Assembly: GCA_029260055.1 (NCBI GenBank)
Contig: JAJDDX010000070.1
Location: 1-36,346 of the forward strand
Length of the DNA: 36,346 bases
Source of the DNA: Phycisphaerae bacterium
GTDB taxonomy: Bacteria; Planctomycetota; Phycisphaerae; UBA1845
Direction of reading: 5' to 3'
This document shows, in pieces, positions 14,855 to 23,909 of the stretch. The notes under the pieces were generated by a model, which did not search any database, was not told the DNA's origin, and worked only from the letters and a program-made list of their open reading frames with translations. The translations under genes and the position numbers were made by a program. The stretch's first letter is position 1. The number at the start of each line of letters is the position of its first letter.

Positions 14855-17137
14855 TCAGTCGGACGGCGTGCGCGCGGGCAGTTCGATAGTAACGCTTGTG
14901 CCTACGCCTGGTGTCGATTCGAGCCACAGTTTTCCGCCGTTCGCTTCCGCGAGTCGATGTGCCCGCGACAGGCCGAGTCCGCGCCCGCGACCCGCGGGGC
15001 GGTACGAGTAGAACGGATCGACGGCATGCTCCAGCACGTCCGGAGTCATTCCGCAGCCGTTGTCCTCGATCACGATCCGGACTGTCTCATCGGATGCGCG
15101 TGAGGGCGAGTTAATCTGCAGGCGGGCAGATTCCGGTTTCATGGCCTCGACCGCGTTGGCCATGACGGCGTCGAGCACGGCCCGAAGCTGCTGCTCATCG
15201 GCTTGTGCGGCCACGCTCGGGTCGGCGCATGTGACGCTGACGTGGTCCGTGCCGAGCGACGAACCGGTCTGCCAATGCTGTAAGAGCGATTCGAGTAGGT
15301 CCGCTATGACGAGCGTCGCCGGCTTGGGCGTTGGCGGTTTGGCGAAGTCCATCAGGTCGGTGACGATCTGCGAGGCGCTGTGGGCCTGCTCCACGATGAT
15401 TTGCATCGCGCGGCTGAGGTCGGGGTCCTCGCTCTTGGCGAGCCGCATCTGAGCCCGGCCGGAGATGACCGACAGCGGGTTGTTGAGTTCGTGGGCGGCG
15501 CCGGCTGCCATCTCGCCGATCATCGAGAGCGAACGCGTGCGAAGTAGCTCCACCTGAGCGGCGCGGAAGCGGCGGTTGACGTCGAGCAACTCGTCGGCCA
15601 TCCGCTCGGCGTCGTTGCGGGTTATCGCGGTGGCGGCCGCCAAGCCCATCGCGGTGGCGATGGCAACGCATTCCTCCGGCGCGCTACGCCAACGTCCCAC
15701 GACTTGTGCGTCGCCCGCGAAGAGGCAAGCGCCGATGACCCGGCCACCGGCGGGCAGGGCTAAAGCCCAAAGAGGTTGCTCGCACGGTGCCGCGGCGCAG
15801 CGTCGCCAAAGGGCTTGATAGGGTTCCGCGGCCGGCACGATTGTCGGTGCTGCGCCCTCGACCGACAGCGCGGTTCGCAAGGCGGTGTTCTCCGGATCGC
15901 GCGGGTCCAGGATGTCCGTCTCGGCCTGGGTCGTGGATGCCGAGGCGATGCCGACACGGATACACTCGCTCGAGCCCACGCGGGCGAAAACGATTGCTGT
16001 GTCGACGCCGATCATCTCACGCAGGCTGTGAGCCGCGGCGCGGCAGACATCCTCTATACGATCACGCTCAGCGAGCGCTTCGGAGAAACTGGCGAGTGCG
16101 TCGAATGCCGCCGACCGAAGGGCGAGTCGGGCGTTCGTTTCGGCCAAGTTCTCGTTAGTGCGGCCGAGCTCGGCGTTAGCCTTGGCGAGCGACTCGACGT
16201 ACAGGTGGCGTGAATCGAGATCGTTGAGTCCGACAAACTCGCACAGCGCCTCCATTCGATCCGGCAGGCGCTTGGCTACGTCGTCGATCGCGCCGTCGTC
16301 GACGCCGATTTCCCCAGCTAATGCGCTCAGGTCGTCGACGTGTTGGTATCCGGACAGGCCGATCTTCTGCCGGCGGACGAGGTTGTCGGCCAGGTGGACA
16401 AGGCGGATCAAATCGGGAGCGGTCGCCGCCGATGGCAGGGCATCCGGCGTTTGGTGATGGAGCCAGGCGCATTCAACGATCGACTGAGGAAGTTCCCACC
16501 GCTGAAGCAGGCGTTTGCCGGCCGCGGTGTGGTCCAGGCCGAGCAGATCGAGCTCCACATCGCAGATGCAGGTTCGCGATCGTTCGACCGTGTCGAGCAC
16601 ACGGGCGTAGCTCTTGGGCAGGCAGGCGTCCAGAGCCAACTTGCCTATGTCGTGCAGCAGGCCGCAGACGAACGCCTCGCCGGCCATGGGGGCGTTCTTC
16701 CCGTATTCCGCCAGCATCTGCGATGCGCAGGCCACGGCCAAGCTGTGCTTCCAGAGCTCGGTTCGTGCTGACGTGTCCTTCGTGCCCGCCGAGTCTCCGG
16801 TCGATAGCACCTCGAAGATGCGTAGCGCGAGCACCGCGTTGCGTACAGCCGTGAAGCCGAGAAGGGGGACCGCGCGATCAACGGTAGTGACTTCGCCGCG
16901 CACGCCCAGGTCGGCACGTTTCGCCATGCGCAGTATGGCCGCGGTCAGCGCCGAATCGGACTCGATCAGCATGACGACATCGCGGGCTGATGACTCGTCA
17001 CTGGCGGTCACAGCCAGCAGGCGCACCACCACCGCGGGAAGGGCGGGGAGCTTGTCGAGTTGGCCGAGGATCAACTCCGCGCGCTGCCTGCTCGGTCGAT
17101 CTCGTTTCGCACCGGGAGCGGCTGCCATTGAGGACAT
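14855..17137 (-). CDS. HDOD-GAF sensor histidine kinase
   Basis: This 760-residue protein begins with an HDOD domain (about residues 20-270; LPALPAVVVRLL, LLHDIGKLALD). A GAF-like sensor follows (about 335-490; FSEALAERDRIEDVCRAAAHSLREM). The kinase core has an H-box with the phosphorylatable His (AAGAAHELNNPLSVI), an N-box (DAVMANAVEAM), and G1/G2 boxes (IEDNGCGM, GRGRGLGLS), ending in WLESTPGVGTSVTIELP. It is a cytosolic kinase with no membrane segment, so it should sense an internal signal through GAF or HDOD. It lies 38 bp downstream of the HTH-receiver gene and 81 bp upstream of the Glu-receiver gene, so these are its likely partners. The HDOD-kinase fusion is found in planctomycetes and proteobacteria. 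Two starts (17137 and 17128) are possible; neither has a strong ribosome site. Confidence 0.9.
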   Translation of the reverse strand: MSSMAAAPGAKRDRPSRQRAELILGQLDKLPALPAVVVRLLAVTASDESSARDVVMLIESDSALTAAILRMAKRADLGVRGEVTTVDRAVPLLGFTAVRNAVLALRIFEVLSTGDSAGTKDTSARTELWKHSLAVACASQMLAEYGKNAPMAGEAFVCGLLHDIGKLALDACLPKSYARVLDTVERSRTCICDVELDLLGLDHTAAGKRLLQRWELPQSIVECAWLHHQTPDALPSAATAPDLIRLVHLADNLVRRQKIGLSGYQHVDDLSALAGEIGVDDGAIDDVAKRLPDRMEALCEFVGLNDLDSRHLYVESLAKANAELGRTNENLAETNARLALRSAAFDALASFSEALAERDRIEDVCRAAAHSLREMIGVDTAIVFARVGSSECIRVGIASASTTQAETDILDPRDPENTALRTALSVEGAAPTIVPAAEPYQALWRRCAAAPCEQPLWALALPAGGRVIGACLFAGDAQVVGRWRSAPEECVAIATAMGLAAATAITRNDAERMADELLDVNRRFRAAQVELLRTRSLSMIGEMAAGAAHELNNPLSVISGRAQMRLAKSEDPDLSRAMQIIVEQAHSASQIVTDLMDFAKPPTPKPATLVIADLLESLLQHWQTGSSLGTDHVSVTCADPSVAAQADEQQLRAVLDAVMANAVEAMKPESARLQINSPSRASDETVRIVIEDNGCGMTPDVLEHAVDPFYSYRPAGRGRGLGLSRAHRLAEANGGKLWLESTPGVGTSVTIELPARTPSD

Positions 17138-17175
17138 CGGTTCACCAGCGCCCCGCGCGTGCGGGACTGAGCGAG

Positions 17176-17757
17176 TTAGTTGACCTTGAGCATGGTCGCG
17201 ACCCGATCGATCACCGTTTGGATCACGAACGGCTTGCGAATGAACTCGTCCGCGCCGGAGCTGAGTAGCTCTTGAACCTCGTCAGGGTCGGCCACGCCGC
17301 TGCAAGCGATGATCTTAATGTGCTCGTAGTGCGGATTCGAGCGGATCGTCTTGCAGACGGTGGTGCCGTTGATGTCGGGCAATTTGAAGTCGAGAAGTAT
17401 GACGTCCGGGCGGAACTCCTCGGTGAGGATGCCCGCCTCATATCCGGACGCGGCCGTCTTTACCTCGAACCGCTCGTCCGGCTCGAGGAGGTCGGTGAAC
17501 ATCTCGACGATGGCCGGGTCGTCGTCGACGACCAGTACGCGGCGTCTTCCGCTCTCGAGCTGATCGAGCGGGATCTCGTTGGTCTTCATGAACACGACCA
17601 AGGCGTCGCGCGGAATGCGCCGGAACTTGGAGCCCGGCACCCGGAATCCCTTGAGTCGGCCGCTGTCAAAACAGCGAATTACCGTCTGTTGGGAAACCTT
17701 ACAAATCTGGGCAACTTCGCCCGTCGTGAACACGGTCTTTCCGCGGTGATCTGCCAT
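17176..17757 (-). CDS. HTH-receiver transcription regulator (reversed domain order)
   Basis: The 193-residue protein has an N-terminal excisionase/MerR-like helix-turn-helix (about residues 8-60; FTTGEVAQICKVSQQTVIRC, then SGRLKGFRVPGSKFRRI). After a short linker (PLDQLESGRRR) comes a receiver domain (about 73-190) with VLVVDDDPAIV, the phospho-acceptor Asp in VILLDFKLPD, the ACSG switch Ser and the EFIRKPF Lys. In most regulators the receiver comes first, so the order here is reversed, a known but uncommon type. A GGAGGG site lies 8 bases before the ATG. As first gene of the operon with the HDOD-GAF kinase it is the probable phosphorylation target and may regulate its own operon. Confidence 0.9.
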   Translation of the reverse strand: MADHRGKTVFTTGEVAQICKVSQQTVIRCFDSGRLKGFRVPGSKFRRIPRDALVVFMKTNEIPLDQLESGRRRVLVVDDDPAIVEMFTDLLEPDERFEVKTAASGYEAGILTEEFRPDVILLDFKLPDINGTTVCKTIRSNPHYEHIKIIACSGVADPDEVQELLSSGADEFIRKPFVIQTVIDRVATMLKVN

Positions 17758-17831
17758 ATCAATGCCCTCCGGTATTACGATCCATCCACCGGATACTGCT
17801 GGAGTTTGTCCAACTTCTCCAATTTCCCCAC

Positions 17832-17860
17832 ACGATACAGTTGACGCAGACAGCCGTCAA
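17832..17860 (-). promoter_or_regulatory. promoter of the HTH-receiver/kinase operon
   Basis: On the minus strand TTGACG (17855-17860) and TATCGT (17832-17837) are separated by 17 bp and end about 75 bases before the start codon. The surrounding DNA is richer in A and T than the rest of the region. It is a good sigma-70-like match, judged by eye. Confidence 0.5.
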
Positions 17861-18003
17861 TTCAAAAATAATCCAACCGGGGCTTTATGGTTGTCCCAGT
17901 TTAACCGCGCTGCGCCTGATAACTGAATCGGTTTTCAGCCCTGTAAAGCTATAATCGACTCGACAAATCGTCGTTATCGGGCTTCAAAGGGGGATTCGTG
18001 GGC

Positions 18004-19944
18004 CTATGACTCGGTGCGGCGCGCGGTGAGGTTGATCCAGAGGACGGTGACATCGGCGGGGGTGATGCCGCTGATTCGGCCGGCCTGGCCCAAGGTGCGA
18101 GGTGCCACGCCGGCGAGGCGTTCCCGGGCTTCGAGGCGGAGTTCGCCCATCGACGCGTAGTCGACGTGCTCGGGGATCGGCATCGATTCGAGGCGGCGGA
18201 AGCGTTCGATGTGGCGAGCCTGGCGGTCGACGTAGCCCTGATACCTGGCGTCGGTGAGGTGCTGCGCCAGGTCGGCAGCGCAGAAGGTTCGGTCGGTCAG
18301 GCGCGCCAGCGCGCCGGCGAGGCCTTCGACGTGGCAGTTGTCGCGTTTGAGCCACTTGGCAAGCGGCACGCCGTCTACGCTGCCCTTACCGCACAGCTCG
18401 GCCAGCGCGGCTTGCGCGTCTCGGGTCGCGGTGAAGCGACTCCAGCGAGCTTCGTCGACCGTGCCCAGCTTGCGGCCCGTTGGTGTCAGGCGTTTGTCAG
18501 CGTTGTCGGCACGAAGCAAGAGGCGATACTCCGCGCGCGAGGTGAACATGCGGTAGGGCTCGGTCGGCGGGCGTGTGATGAGGTCGTCGATCATCACGCC
18601 GATGTAGGCCTCGTCGCGACCGAGCACGAGCGGATCATCACCCCGCAGAAGTGCCACGGCATTGACGCCCGCGATGAACCCCTGCCCGGCTGCCTCTTCG
18701 TAACCGCTGGTGCCGTTGATCTGGCCCGCAAGGAAGAGCCCGTCGACCCGCTTGGCCTCCAGCGATGATTTCGTCTGATGCGTCGGGATGAAGTCGTATT
18801 CCACGGCGTAGCCCGGCTGAAGGATGCGAGCCTGCGTAAGACCCGGTATTTCGCGCAGGAAGGCCTGCTGCACGTCGAGCGGCAGCGACGTGCTGATGCC
18901 GTTACAGTAGACTCGCTCGTTGTCGTAGCCTTCGGGTTCGAGGAAGACCTGGTGGCGGTCCTTGTCGGCGAAGCGTACGACCTTGTCCTCGATGCTCGGG
19001 CAGTACCGCGGACCGGTTGATTCGATCTGGCCTGAATACATAGGCGCGCGGTGCAGGTTGCCGCGGATGTGCCCGTGAACGCCGTCGTTGGTCCATGTGA
19101 TCCAGCATTCCACCTGTGGCTGGAGGATCGCGTCGGTCATCGCGGAAAAGGGGACCGGGATATCGTCGGCCGGCTGGGGGCGGCAGGCGTCGTAGTCGAT
19201 GGTGTCGCGGTGAACGCGCGGAGGTGTACCGGTTTTGAGTCGTCCGAGTTCAAAGCCGAGTTGCTTTAGCGATGCGCTCAGGTTGGTGGCGGCGTCTTCG
19301 CCGACGCGGCCGCCGTCGGTCTGGTCGGTGCCGCAGTGCATGAGTCCGCGGAGGAACGTGCCGGTCGTCAGGATGACGGCGTCGGCTCCTAGCGATCGAC
19401 CGCCCTTCAGGGTGACGCCGGTGACGCGCTTGCGCGCGGTGCCGTTTGAGCCGCCGTGCCCCTCGTTCGGGCAGACCCCCCTCAGTCCCCCCTTGGCAAG
19501 GGGGGAAGCAGGAGGCGCCGCGGGGCGATGCGCCACGCCGTCACCCGAGGTCGTCTGGACGGTGTCGATTCGTTCGACGCTGCCTTCGATGATCTCGATG
19601 TTTGGGTGGGTCGCGAGCAGGTCCTGGACGGCTTGTGGGTAGAGGTCGCGGTCGCACTGGGCCCGTGGTGCCCAGACAGCTGGGCCTTTCGAGCGGTTGA
19701 GCATGCGGAACTGGATACCCGCTTGGTCGGTCGCGATGCCCATGAGTCCGCCGAGGGCGTCGATCTCGCGGACGATCTGCCCCTTGCCGAGCCCGCCGAT
19801 GGCCGGGTTGCATGACATCCGGGCGATGGCCTTGCGATCCATCGTGATCAGGCCGACCCGCGCCCCGAGCGCAGCGGCCGCCCACGCGGCCTCCGCCCCG
19901 GCATGCCCGCCACCGACGATGATGATGTCATAACGATCCGGCAA
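18004..19944 (-). CDS. mnmG: tRNA uridine 34 modification enzyme MnmG (GidA), with an internal repeat insertion
   Basis: The 646-residue product starts [20 protein letters not shown], with the FAD-binding GxGxxG typical of MnmG, and keeps all hallmark blocks: [84 protein letters not shown] and the C-terminal [15 protein letters not shown]. With MnmE it forms the cmnm5U34/nm5U34 modification of certain tRNAs. The frame continues upstream to 20361, but the protein family begins here, so a TTG start at 19944 with AAGGCGAG before it is chosen. Between IDTV and RVTGV there are about 43 extra residues (around 19429-19557), including [14 protein letters not shown], encoded by a copy of a dispersed palindromic repeat. 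The flanking family blocks are intact, so the protein is probably functional. Confidence 0.93.
   Translation of the reverse strand: MPDRYDIIIVGGGHAGAEAAWAAAALGARVGLITMDRKAIARMSCNPAIGGLGKGQIVREIDALGGLMGIATDQAGIQFRMLNRSKGPAVWAPRAQCDRDLYPQAVQDLLATHPNIEIIEGSVERIDTVQTTSGDGVAHRPAAPPASPLAKGGLRGVCPNEGHGGSNGTARKRVTGVTLKGGRSLGADAVILTTGTFLRGLMHCGTDQTDGGRVGEDAATNLSASLKQLGFELGRLKTGTPPRVHRDTIDYDACRPQPADDIPVPFSAMTDAILQPQVECWITWTNDGVHGHIRGNLHRAPMYSGQIESTGPRYCPSIEDKVVRFADKDRHQVFLEPEGYDNERVYCNGISTSLPLDVQQAFLREIPGLTQARILQPGYAVEYDFIPTHQTKSSLEAKRVDGLFLAGQINGTSGYEEAAGQGFIAGVNAVALLRGDDPLVLGRDEAYIGVMIDDLITRPPTEPYRMFTSRAEYRLLLRADNADKRLTPTGRKLGTVDEARWSRFTATRDAQAALAELCGKGSVDGVPLAKWLKRDNCHVEGLAGALARLTDRTFCAADLAQHLTDARYQGYVDRQARHIERFRRLESMPIPEHVDYASMGELRLEARERLAGVAPRTLGQAGRISGITPADVTVLWINLTARRTES
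19468..19509 (-). repeat. 42-bp palindromic repeat, family F (copy inside mnmG)
   Basis: This is exactly 14 codons of mnmG in frame ([14 protein letters not shown]). It matches the intergenic copy at 11401-11442 in 37 of 42 positions when complemented. The palindrome CCCCCCTTGGCAAGGGGGG is intact. Confidence 0.85.
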
Positions 19945-20186
19945 AACGCTCGCCTTTGCTGTGTCCAGTCTTGTCCAGCGACCCCGACCCGTGGGCCTGA
20001 ACCCTGCGACATTGTCGAAAAACAGGGCGAGAAAGGCAACCGCGACGACCCGTCGCGACCGGGAGGTGGAAGCCACTGCGATCCACGGTAGGATACGGAC
20101 GGTGGCGTACGCTGCCGAATCGGGCGTGGTTGTCGGGCTACGGATTGTGGCGGCAAACCCGCACTCCGGCGGGAAGGTGGGACGCG

Positions 20187-21572
20187 ATGGGTACTCAGTT
20201 TGCATTGGAGGCGTTCCCTTCCGGGGCCAAGTTCTTGTCCCTGTCGGTGGAAAACGTGCGTTGTTTCGGTGCTTCTGAACAGACCTTGAATCTGTCCAAC
20301 GACGACGGACACGCTGCGGGTTGGACCGTGATACTGGGCGATAACGGAACCGGAAAGACAACGCTCCTTCAGTGTCTCGCTTTGTTCAATGTTGCGAGGA
20401 TGACCGCTGCGCAAGATCCCCCCGCTTTTGCAGCGTCGGGTTTGATGGGCCTCATGGAACAGGGCCCTTTCGTACTCCTGAGCTACTTCTTCGGGCTCGC
20501 GAGTGTGGGATCGAATGTGGACGCGGTAGTGCGTGCGAGGACTCAGTACACCCAGCGCGCCGCGCCGCGCCGCACCACGCCGGCGGAAGCCAGCCACGAG
20601 ATTCGCATCTCGCGAGAGACGATCGGTGGAGCGGGGTGTCAAGGGTCGGATGTAACGTTACCGAACTGCTTTGCGTATGGTGCCGGGCGGCGGCTGGGCC
20701 CGGCCGCGAGGAGCGACGGTTCTTGGGAAGATTCGACGATCGGACTGTTCAGTGACCGCGCTGCGTTGCGCAACGCGGAGGACTGGCTCCTTCGTCTGGA
20801 TCATGCAGCCAGCAAGCGATCCAAGATCCAGGAGAGGGAGAAGAAGCGGCGTGAGCAAGTGCTACAGATGCTCATAGGCATCCTCCCAGAGGTGAGCGAC
20901 ATTCGGTTCGCTGAGTTGACCAAAGAGGCACCCAAACCGTCGGTCGAGTTCAAAACGCCGGACGGATGGATCCCGCTGCTGTGGATTGGCTACGGATACC
21001 GCACGGTGATGGCGTGGATGGTCGACTTCGCCAGCCGAATGGTCGATCTTCACCCCGATAGCAGGGATCCACTGGCCGAGCCGGCGGTCGTGCTTGTCGA
21101 TGAGATCGACCTGCACCTGCACCCCTCGTGGCAGCGGACGCTCATGGGCTATCTGAGTGATCGCTTTCCGAATACTCAGTTCATCGCCACGGCGCACAGT
21201 CCGTTGTTCGTGCAGGCCGCCGACGGTGCTAATATCGTGGTTCTTCGGCGGGAGAAGGACCATGTCGTGATCGACAACGACGTGAAGGCGGTCGAAGGCT
21301 GGCGGGTGGATCAGGTGCTCACCAGCGACCTGTTCGGGCTCCCGACGGCTCGCGGACCGAAGCAGGAGGAACTCCTCGCTGAGCGGAAAAAGCTGTTAAC
21401 CAAGCCGAAACTCACAAAGAAGGACCGCGAGCGGGTCAAGGAACTCGAAGACCAGATCGGCTCACTTCCCGGAGGTGAGACAGCCGAATCCGCCCGCACT
21501 CTCGAACGCATCGAACAGACCCTTCGAAAGTTGGAAAAGAAGCGGAGCGGGCCCGGTGATTCAGATCAATAA
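20187..21572 (+). CDS. AAA-family ATPase, Septu PtuA-like
   Basis: The 461-residue protein has an SMC/RecF-like N-terminus ([12 protein letters not shown]), a Walker A motif GDNGTGKTT (about residue 55) and a Walker B motif [16 protein letters not shown], followed by the [11 protein letters not shown] strand. The last 90 residues are Lys/Glu-rich ([20 protein letters not shown]) and probably coiled coil. A central segment (about residues 120-250) is variable. The next gene, an HNH nuclease, overlaps by 17 bases. This AAA-ATPase/HNH pairing is the architecture of the Septu anti-phage system (PtuA/PtuB), where the ATPase activates or gates the nuclease. The start at ATG 20187 follows AAGGTGG; earlier in-frame starts overlap the mnmG upstream region. 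The assignment rests on motifs and pairing, so a related ATPase/HNH system cannot be excluded. Confidence 0.85.
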   Translation: MGTQFALEAFPSGAKFLSLSVENVRCFGASEQTLNLSNDDGHAAGWTVILGDNGTGKTTLLQCLALFNVARMTAAQDPPAFAASGLMGLMEQGPFVLLSYFFGLASVGSNVDAVVRARTQYTQRAAPRRTTPAEASHEIRISRETIGGAGCQGSDVTLPNCFAYGAGRRLGPAARSDGSWEDSTIGLFSDRAALRNAEDWLLRLDHAASKRSKIQEREKKRREQVLQMLIGILPEVSDIRFAELTKEAPKPSVEFKTPDGWIPLLWIGYGYRTVMAWMVDFASRMVDLHPDSRDPLAEPAVVLVDEIDLHLHPSWQRTLMGYLSDRFPNTQFIATAHSPLFVQAADGANIVVLRREKDHVVIDNDVKAVEGWRVDQVLTSDLFGLPTARGPKQEELLAERKKLLTKPKLTKKDRERVKELEDQIGSLPGGETAESARTLERIEQTLRKLEKKRSGPGDSDQ

Positions 21573-22344
21573 GCCGGCGACCGGCCCGCGAATCTTGACC
21601 AACAGTGCCAACCGCGGCCCGAAAGAGACGCAGAAGCTCAAGGAAGCCTACGATGGCGGCAAGCGCGACTTCGTATCGAAGGACTTCAAGTCAGACATCT
21701 ACCGAGCAAAAACCGTAAAGAACGCGCTCAAGGCCGCACAGCACGACAAGTGTTGCTTCTGCGAGGCGAAGGTCACTCACGTTGCCTACGGCGATGTGGA
21801 GCATTTCCGTCCCAAGGCCGGCTATCGGCAGGCGAAGGGCGACCCGCTGTCGAAGCCCGGCTACTACTGGCTTGCCTACGACTGGACGAACCTCTTCTTC
21901 TCTTGCCAACTGTGCAACCAGCGATACAAGGCGAGTCTCTTCCCGCTTGCCGACCCCGGTGATCGTGCGGAGTCGCACCACGAGGATGTGATCGCCGAGG
22001 GACCGCTCTTTCTGGATCCCGTGGCGGATGACCCGACGGAGCACATCGGCTTTCGGCAGGAATACGCGTTTGCGATCGATGACAGCGAACGAGGGGGCAC
22101 CACCATCGGTTCACTGGGCCTCAACCGGTCGGAGTTGGAGGAGCACCGCCGAGGTAAGCTCCAGAAGCTCGACCTGATCTACCGCACCGCTCGGCTCTTC
22201 GAAGCTCGGGAGGGCGATCCCGAGCGTCCGCTCGATGAGAACGAAGAAGCGTTGCTGCGCGACTCGCGGGCACAACTCGTAGCTGCGCGGCAGCACACCG
22301 CCGAGTACTCGGCGATGGTGTGTGCGGCCTTCGGATCGGCTTGA
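21556..22344 (+). CDS. HNH nuclease, Septu PtuB-like
   Basis: The 262-residue product has an HNH/zinc-finger core: CCFCEAKV, then VEHFRPKAGY, then SCQLCNQRYKASLFPL. It thus has two CXXC pairs, the catalytic-type His and the Asn found in PtuB/retron-associated HNH proteins (the family known as TIGR02646). Conserved accompanying elements are YYWLAYDWTNLFFSCQLCN and FPLADP. The C-terminal half is helical. The start is taken as GTG 21556, inside the preceding gene, because the homologous N-terminus ([12 protein letters not shown]) begins there; a GTG at 21475 would give a much longer overlap. Translational coupling to the ATPase gene is probable. The likely role is DNA or RNA cleavage on activation by the ATPase during phage infection. 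Confidence 0.87.
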   Translation: MIQINKPATGPRILTNSANRGPKETQKLKEAYDGGKRDFVSKDFKSDIYRAKTVKNALKAAQHDKCCFCEAKVTHVAYGDVEHFRPKAGYRQAKGDPLSKPGYYWLAYDWTNLFFSCQLCNQRYKASLFPLADPGDRAESHHEDVIAEGPLFLDPVADDPTEHIGFRQEYAFAIDDSERGGTTIGSLGLNRSELEEHRRGKLQKLDLIYRTARLFEAREGDPERPLDENEEALLRDSRAQLVAARQHTAEYSAMVCAAFGSA

Positions 22345-22370
22345 GACTCGGCAGCACATCAGAGGATACC

Positions 22371-23426
22371 ATGCAAGATCAACCGACCATCACAGCCGGC
22401 GAATTGGCAAAGCGGCTCGGGGGCACGCTTACGGGCGATGCGGGCGTTGTCGTTCGCGACGTGGCGATACTCGAAAAGGCCGGGCCGAACGACCTGTCCT
22501 GGGTTGGGACGCCGGACGTGCTGAAGCGGGCGGCTGATTCGAAGGCCGGGGTGTTTGTGATACCGGAGGGCTGCTCGCTTGAGGGCGGCTGCACGACGAT
22601 CGCCGTCAAAGATCCGGACATGGCGATAAGCGACGTGCTGCGGATTCTCGCGCCGCCGGGCAACGTCGTCGAACCGGGTGTACACCCGACGGCTATTGTC
22701 GCTGAGGATGCCAAGGTGGAGGGAGCAGCCATCGGGGCCCACGTCTATGTCGGAGCCGGGGCAGTCATCGGAGCCGGCACGCAGCTTCACCCCAACGTCT
22801 ATGTCGGCCCGCACAGCAAGATCGGCGTTGACTGCATCCTTTGGCCGAGCGTGGTGGTGCGCGAGCGGTGTACGGTGGGCGATCGCGTGCAGGTTCATCC
22901 CAACGCCACGATCGGCGGGGACGGCTTCGGCTATCACTTCCGCGACGGCGTACACCACAAGATCCCGCAGATCGGCTGTGCGGTGATCGAGGACGACGTG
23001 GAGATCGGCGCCAACTCGACGATCGACCGAGCCCGAAGCGGCGTCACACGGATCGGTCGCGGTACGAAGATCGACAACCTCGTTCACATTGGCCACAACG
23101 CGGATATCGGCGAGGGGTGCCTGTTCGTGGCGCTTTGTGGTATCTCCGGCTCGACAACGATCGGGCGGTACTGCGTGTTCGCCGGCAAGGCGGCCACGCA
23201 GGACCACGTACACGTAGGCGACGGTGTGCAGGTCTGGGGCAACTCGGCGGTGACGAACGACATTCCCGCGGGCCTGGTGGTCCGCGGCCATCCCGCGATC
23301 GCCGCACGTGATTCGGTACGTCAGGCGGCTTCGGTCAGGCGGTTGCCGAAGTGGATGGAGAAGGTCCGCTCGCTCTTCGAACGTGTCGACGCGCTCGAGA
23401 AGCGACTTAGCGATAAGGCTGACTAG
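22371..23426 (+). CDS. lpxD: UDP-3-O-acylglucosamine N-acyltransferase LpxD
   Basis: The 351-residue protein has the LpxD N-terminal uridine-binding domain (AGELAKRLGGTLTGD, NDLSWVG) followed by a left-handed beta-helix of hexapeptide repeats ([IV]G-x-x-[AV]-x) from about residue 105 to 310. The catalytic-region markers are present: VHPNATIGGDGFGYH, IGANSTIDRARSGVT, IDNLVHIGHNADIG, LFVALCGISGSTTIG. It transfers a 3-hydroxyacyl chain from acyl carrier protein in lipid A synthesis and so points to a lipopolysaccharide-bearing outer membrane. A short helical tail (ERVDALEKRLS) ends the protein. The AGAGG site lies 5 bases before ATG 22371. The 26-bp spacing after the HNH gene means it might be co-transcribed, but no functional link is expected. 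Confidence 0.95.
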   Translation: MQDQPTITAGELAKRLGGTLTGDAGVVVRDVAILEKAGPNDLSWVGTPDVLKRAADSKAGVFVIPEGCSLEGGCTTIAVKDPDMAISDVLRILAPPGNVVEPGVHPTAIVAEDAKVEGAAIGAHVYVGAGAVIGAGTQLHPNVYVGPHSKIGVDCILWPSVVVRERCTVGDRVQVHPNATIGGDGFGYHFRDGVHHKIPQIGCAVIEDDVEIGANSTIDRARSGVTRIGRGTKIDNLVHIGHNADIGEGCLFVALCGISGSTTIGRYCVFAGKAATQDHVHVGDGVQVWGNSAVTNDIPAGLVVRGHPAIAARDSVRQAASVRRLPKWMEKVRSLFERVDALEKRLSDKAD

Positions 23427-23478
23427 AACGCTCGGCGAGCGGCGATACGCACTGGTGGCAAGCCACCAGTGGCACCCC
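23421..23478. repeat. ~57-bp direct repeat, copy 1 (includes the lpxD stop)
   Basis: The unit starts GACTAGAACGCTCG and goes on to CGCACTGGTGGCAAG and CACCAGTGGCACCC, including a CACTGGTGG/CCACCAGTG palindrome. The lpxD TAG stop lies inside it. A second copy is at about 23848-23904. Confidence 0.7.
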
Positions 23479-23542
23479 GATTCGGCCGGCCACCAGTGGC
23501 ACCCCGATTCGGCCGGCCACCGGCGGCACCCCGATTCGGCAG
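23462..23542. repeat. three tandem 27-bp repeats
   Basis: The unit is GCCACCAGTGGCACCCCGAT followed by TCGGCCG. Units at 23462-23488 and 23489-23515 are identical, and 23516-23542 differs at three positions. There is no spacer, so it is not a CRISPR. A partial, degenerate fourth unit follows. Confidence 0.8.
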
Positions 23543-23576
23543 GCGGCCCGCGGCACTGCTCGTTGGCGTGCCGAAC

Positions 23577-23608
23577 GGGTGGCATGGGCAAGCAGCAGCT
23601 TGCCCGTG
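23577..23608. repeat. palindromic repeat, family A (copy 3)
   Basis: GGGTGGCATGGGCAAGCAGC and AGCTTGCCCGTG form a hairpin with a stem of GGGCAAGC and GCTTGCCC. It is identical or nearly so to 34343-34374. Confidence 0.8.
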
Positions 23609-23847
23609 GTCGTACAGGGCGCTATTTGGATTGCCGATGACATGCGCGTCGCGGCAGGCAAACCGCCTTGTCGCATACGGGTCTTGGAGGTCTGCCGAAC
23701 CTGAACGAGTGCAGTGTGTGAACGCGACGCAGGTAACCGGCGAACTGCCTGCCCTACATGCCTGGAACGCTCCCTGCGATTCTAAGCGCACTGGCGGCAA
23801 GCCACCAGTGGCACCCGGCGCTCGAGAGGCGAATGGGCGAAAGGGCG

Positions 23848-23904
23848 GACTAGAACGCTCGACGCCCGCGAAGCGCACTGGTGGCAAGTCACCAGCGGCA
23901 CCCG
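23848..23904. repeat. ~57-bp direct repeat, copy 2
   Basis: This copy starts with GACTAGAACGCTCGACGC and ends with GTGGCAAGTCACCAGCGGCA. It is preceded by a shorter related palindrome at about 23789-23817 (CACTGGCGGCAAGCCACCAG). It ends just before the stop of the lipoprotein gene on the minus strand. Confidence 0.65.
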
Positions 23905-23909
23905 GCGAG

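Larger units (their letters stand above)
23427..23909. other. repeat-rich intergenic region after lpxD
   Basis: This 483-bp gap contains a direct repeat of about 57 bp, a 27-bp tandem repeat array and a family A palindrome. Open frames run across it, but their translation is low-complexity repeat text, so no gene is called. The rest of the gap, about 23610-23785, shows nothing recognisable. Confidence 0.75.

Noticed and set aside
17950-17955. Perfect TATAAT on the plus strand
   Set aside because: No -35-like hexamer stands at the right distance and it would read only antisense into mnmG. It was not called as a promoter.
23462-23542. CRISPR-like array
   Set aside because: The units are directly adjacent with no spacers, and no cas genes are near.
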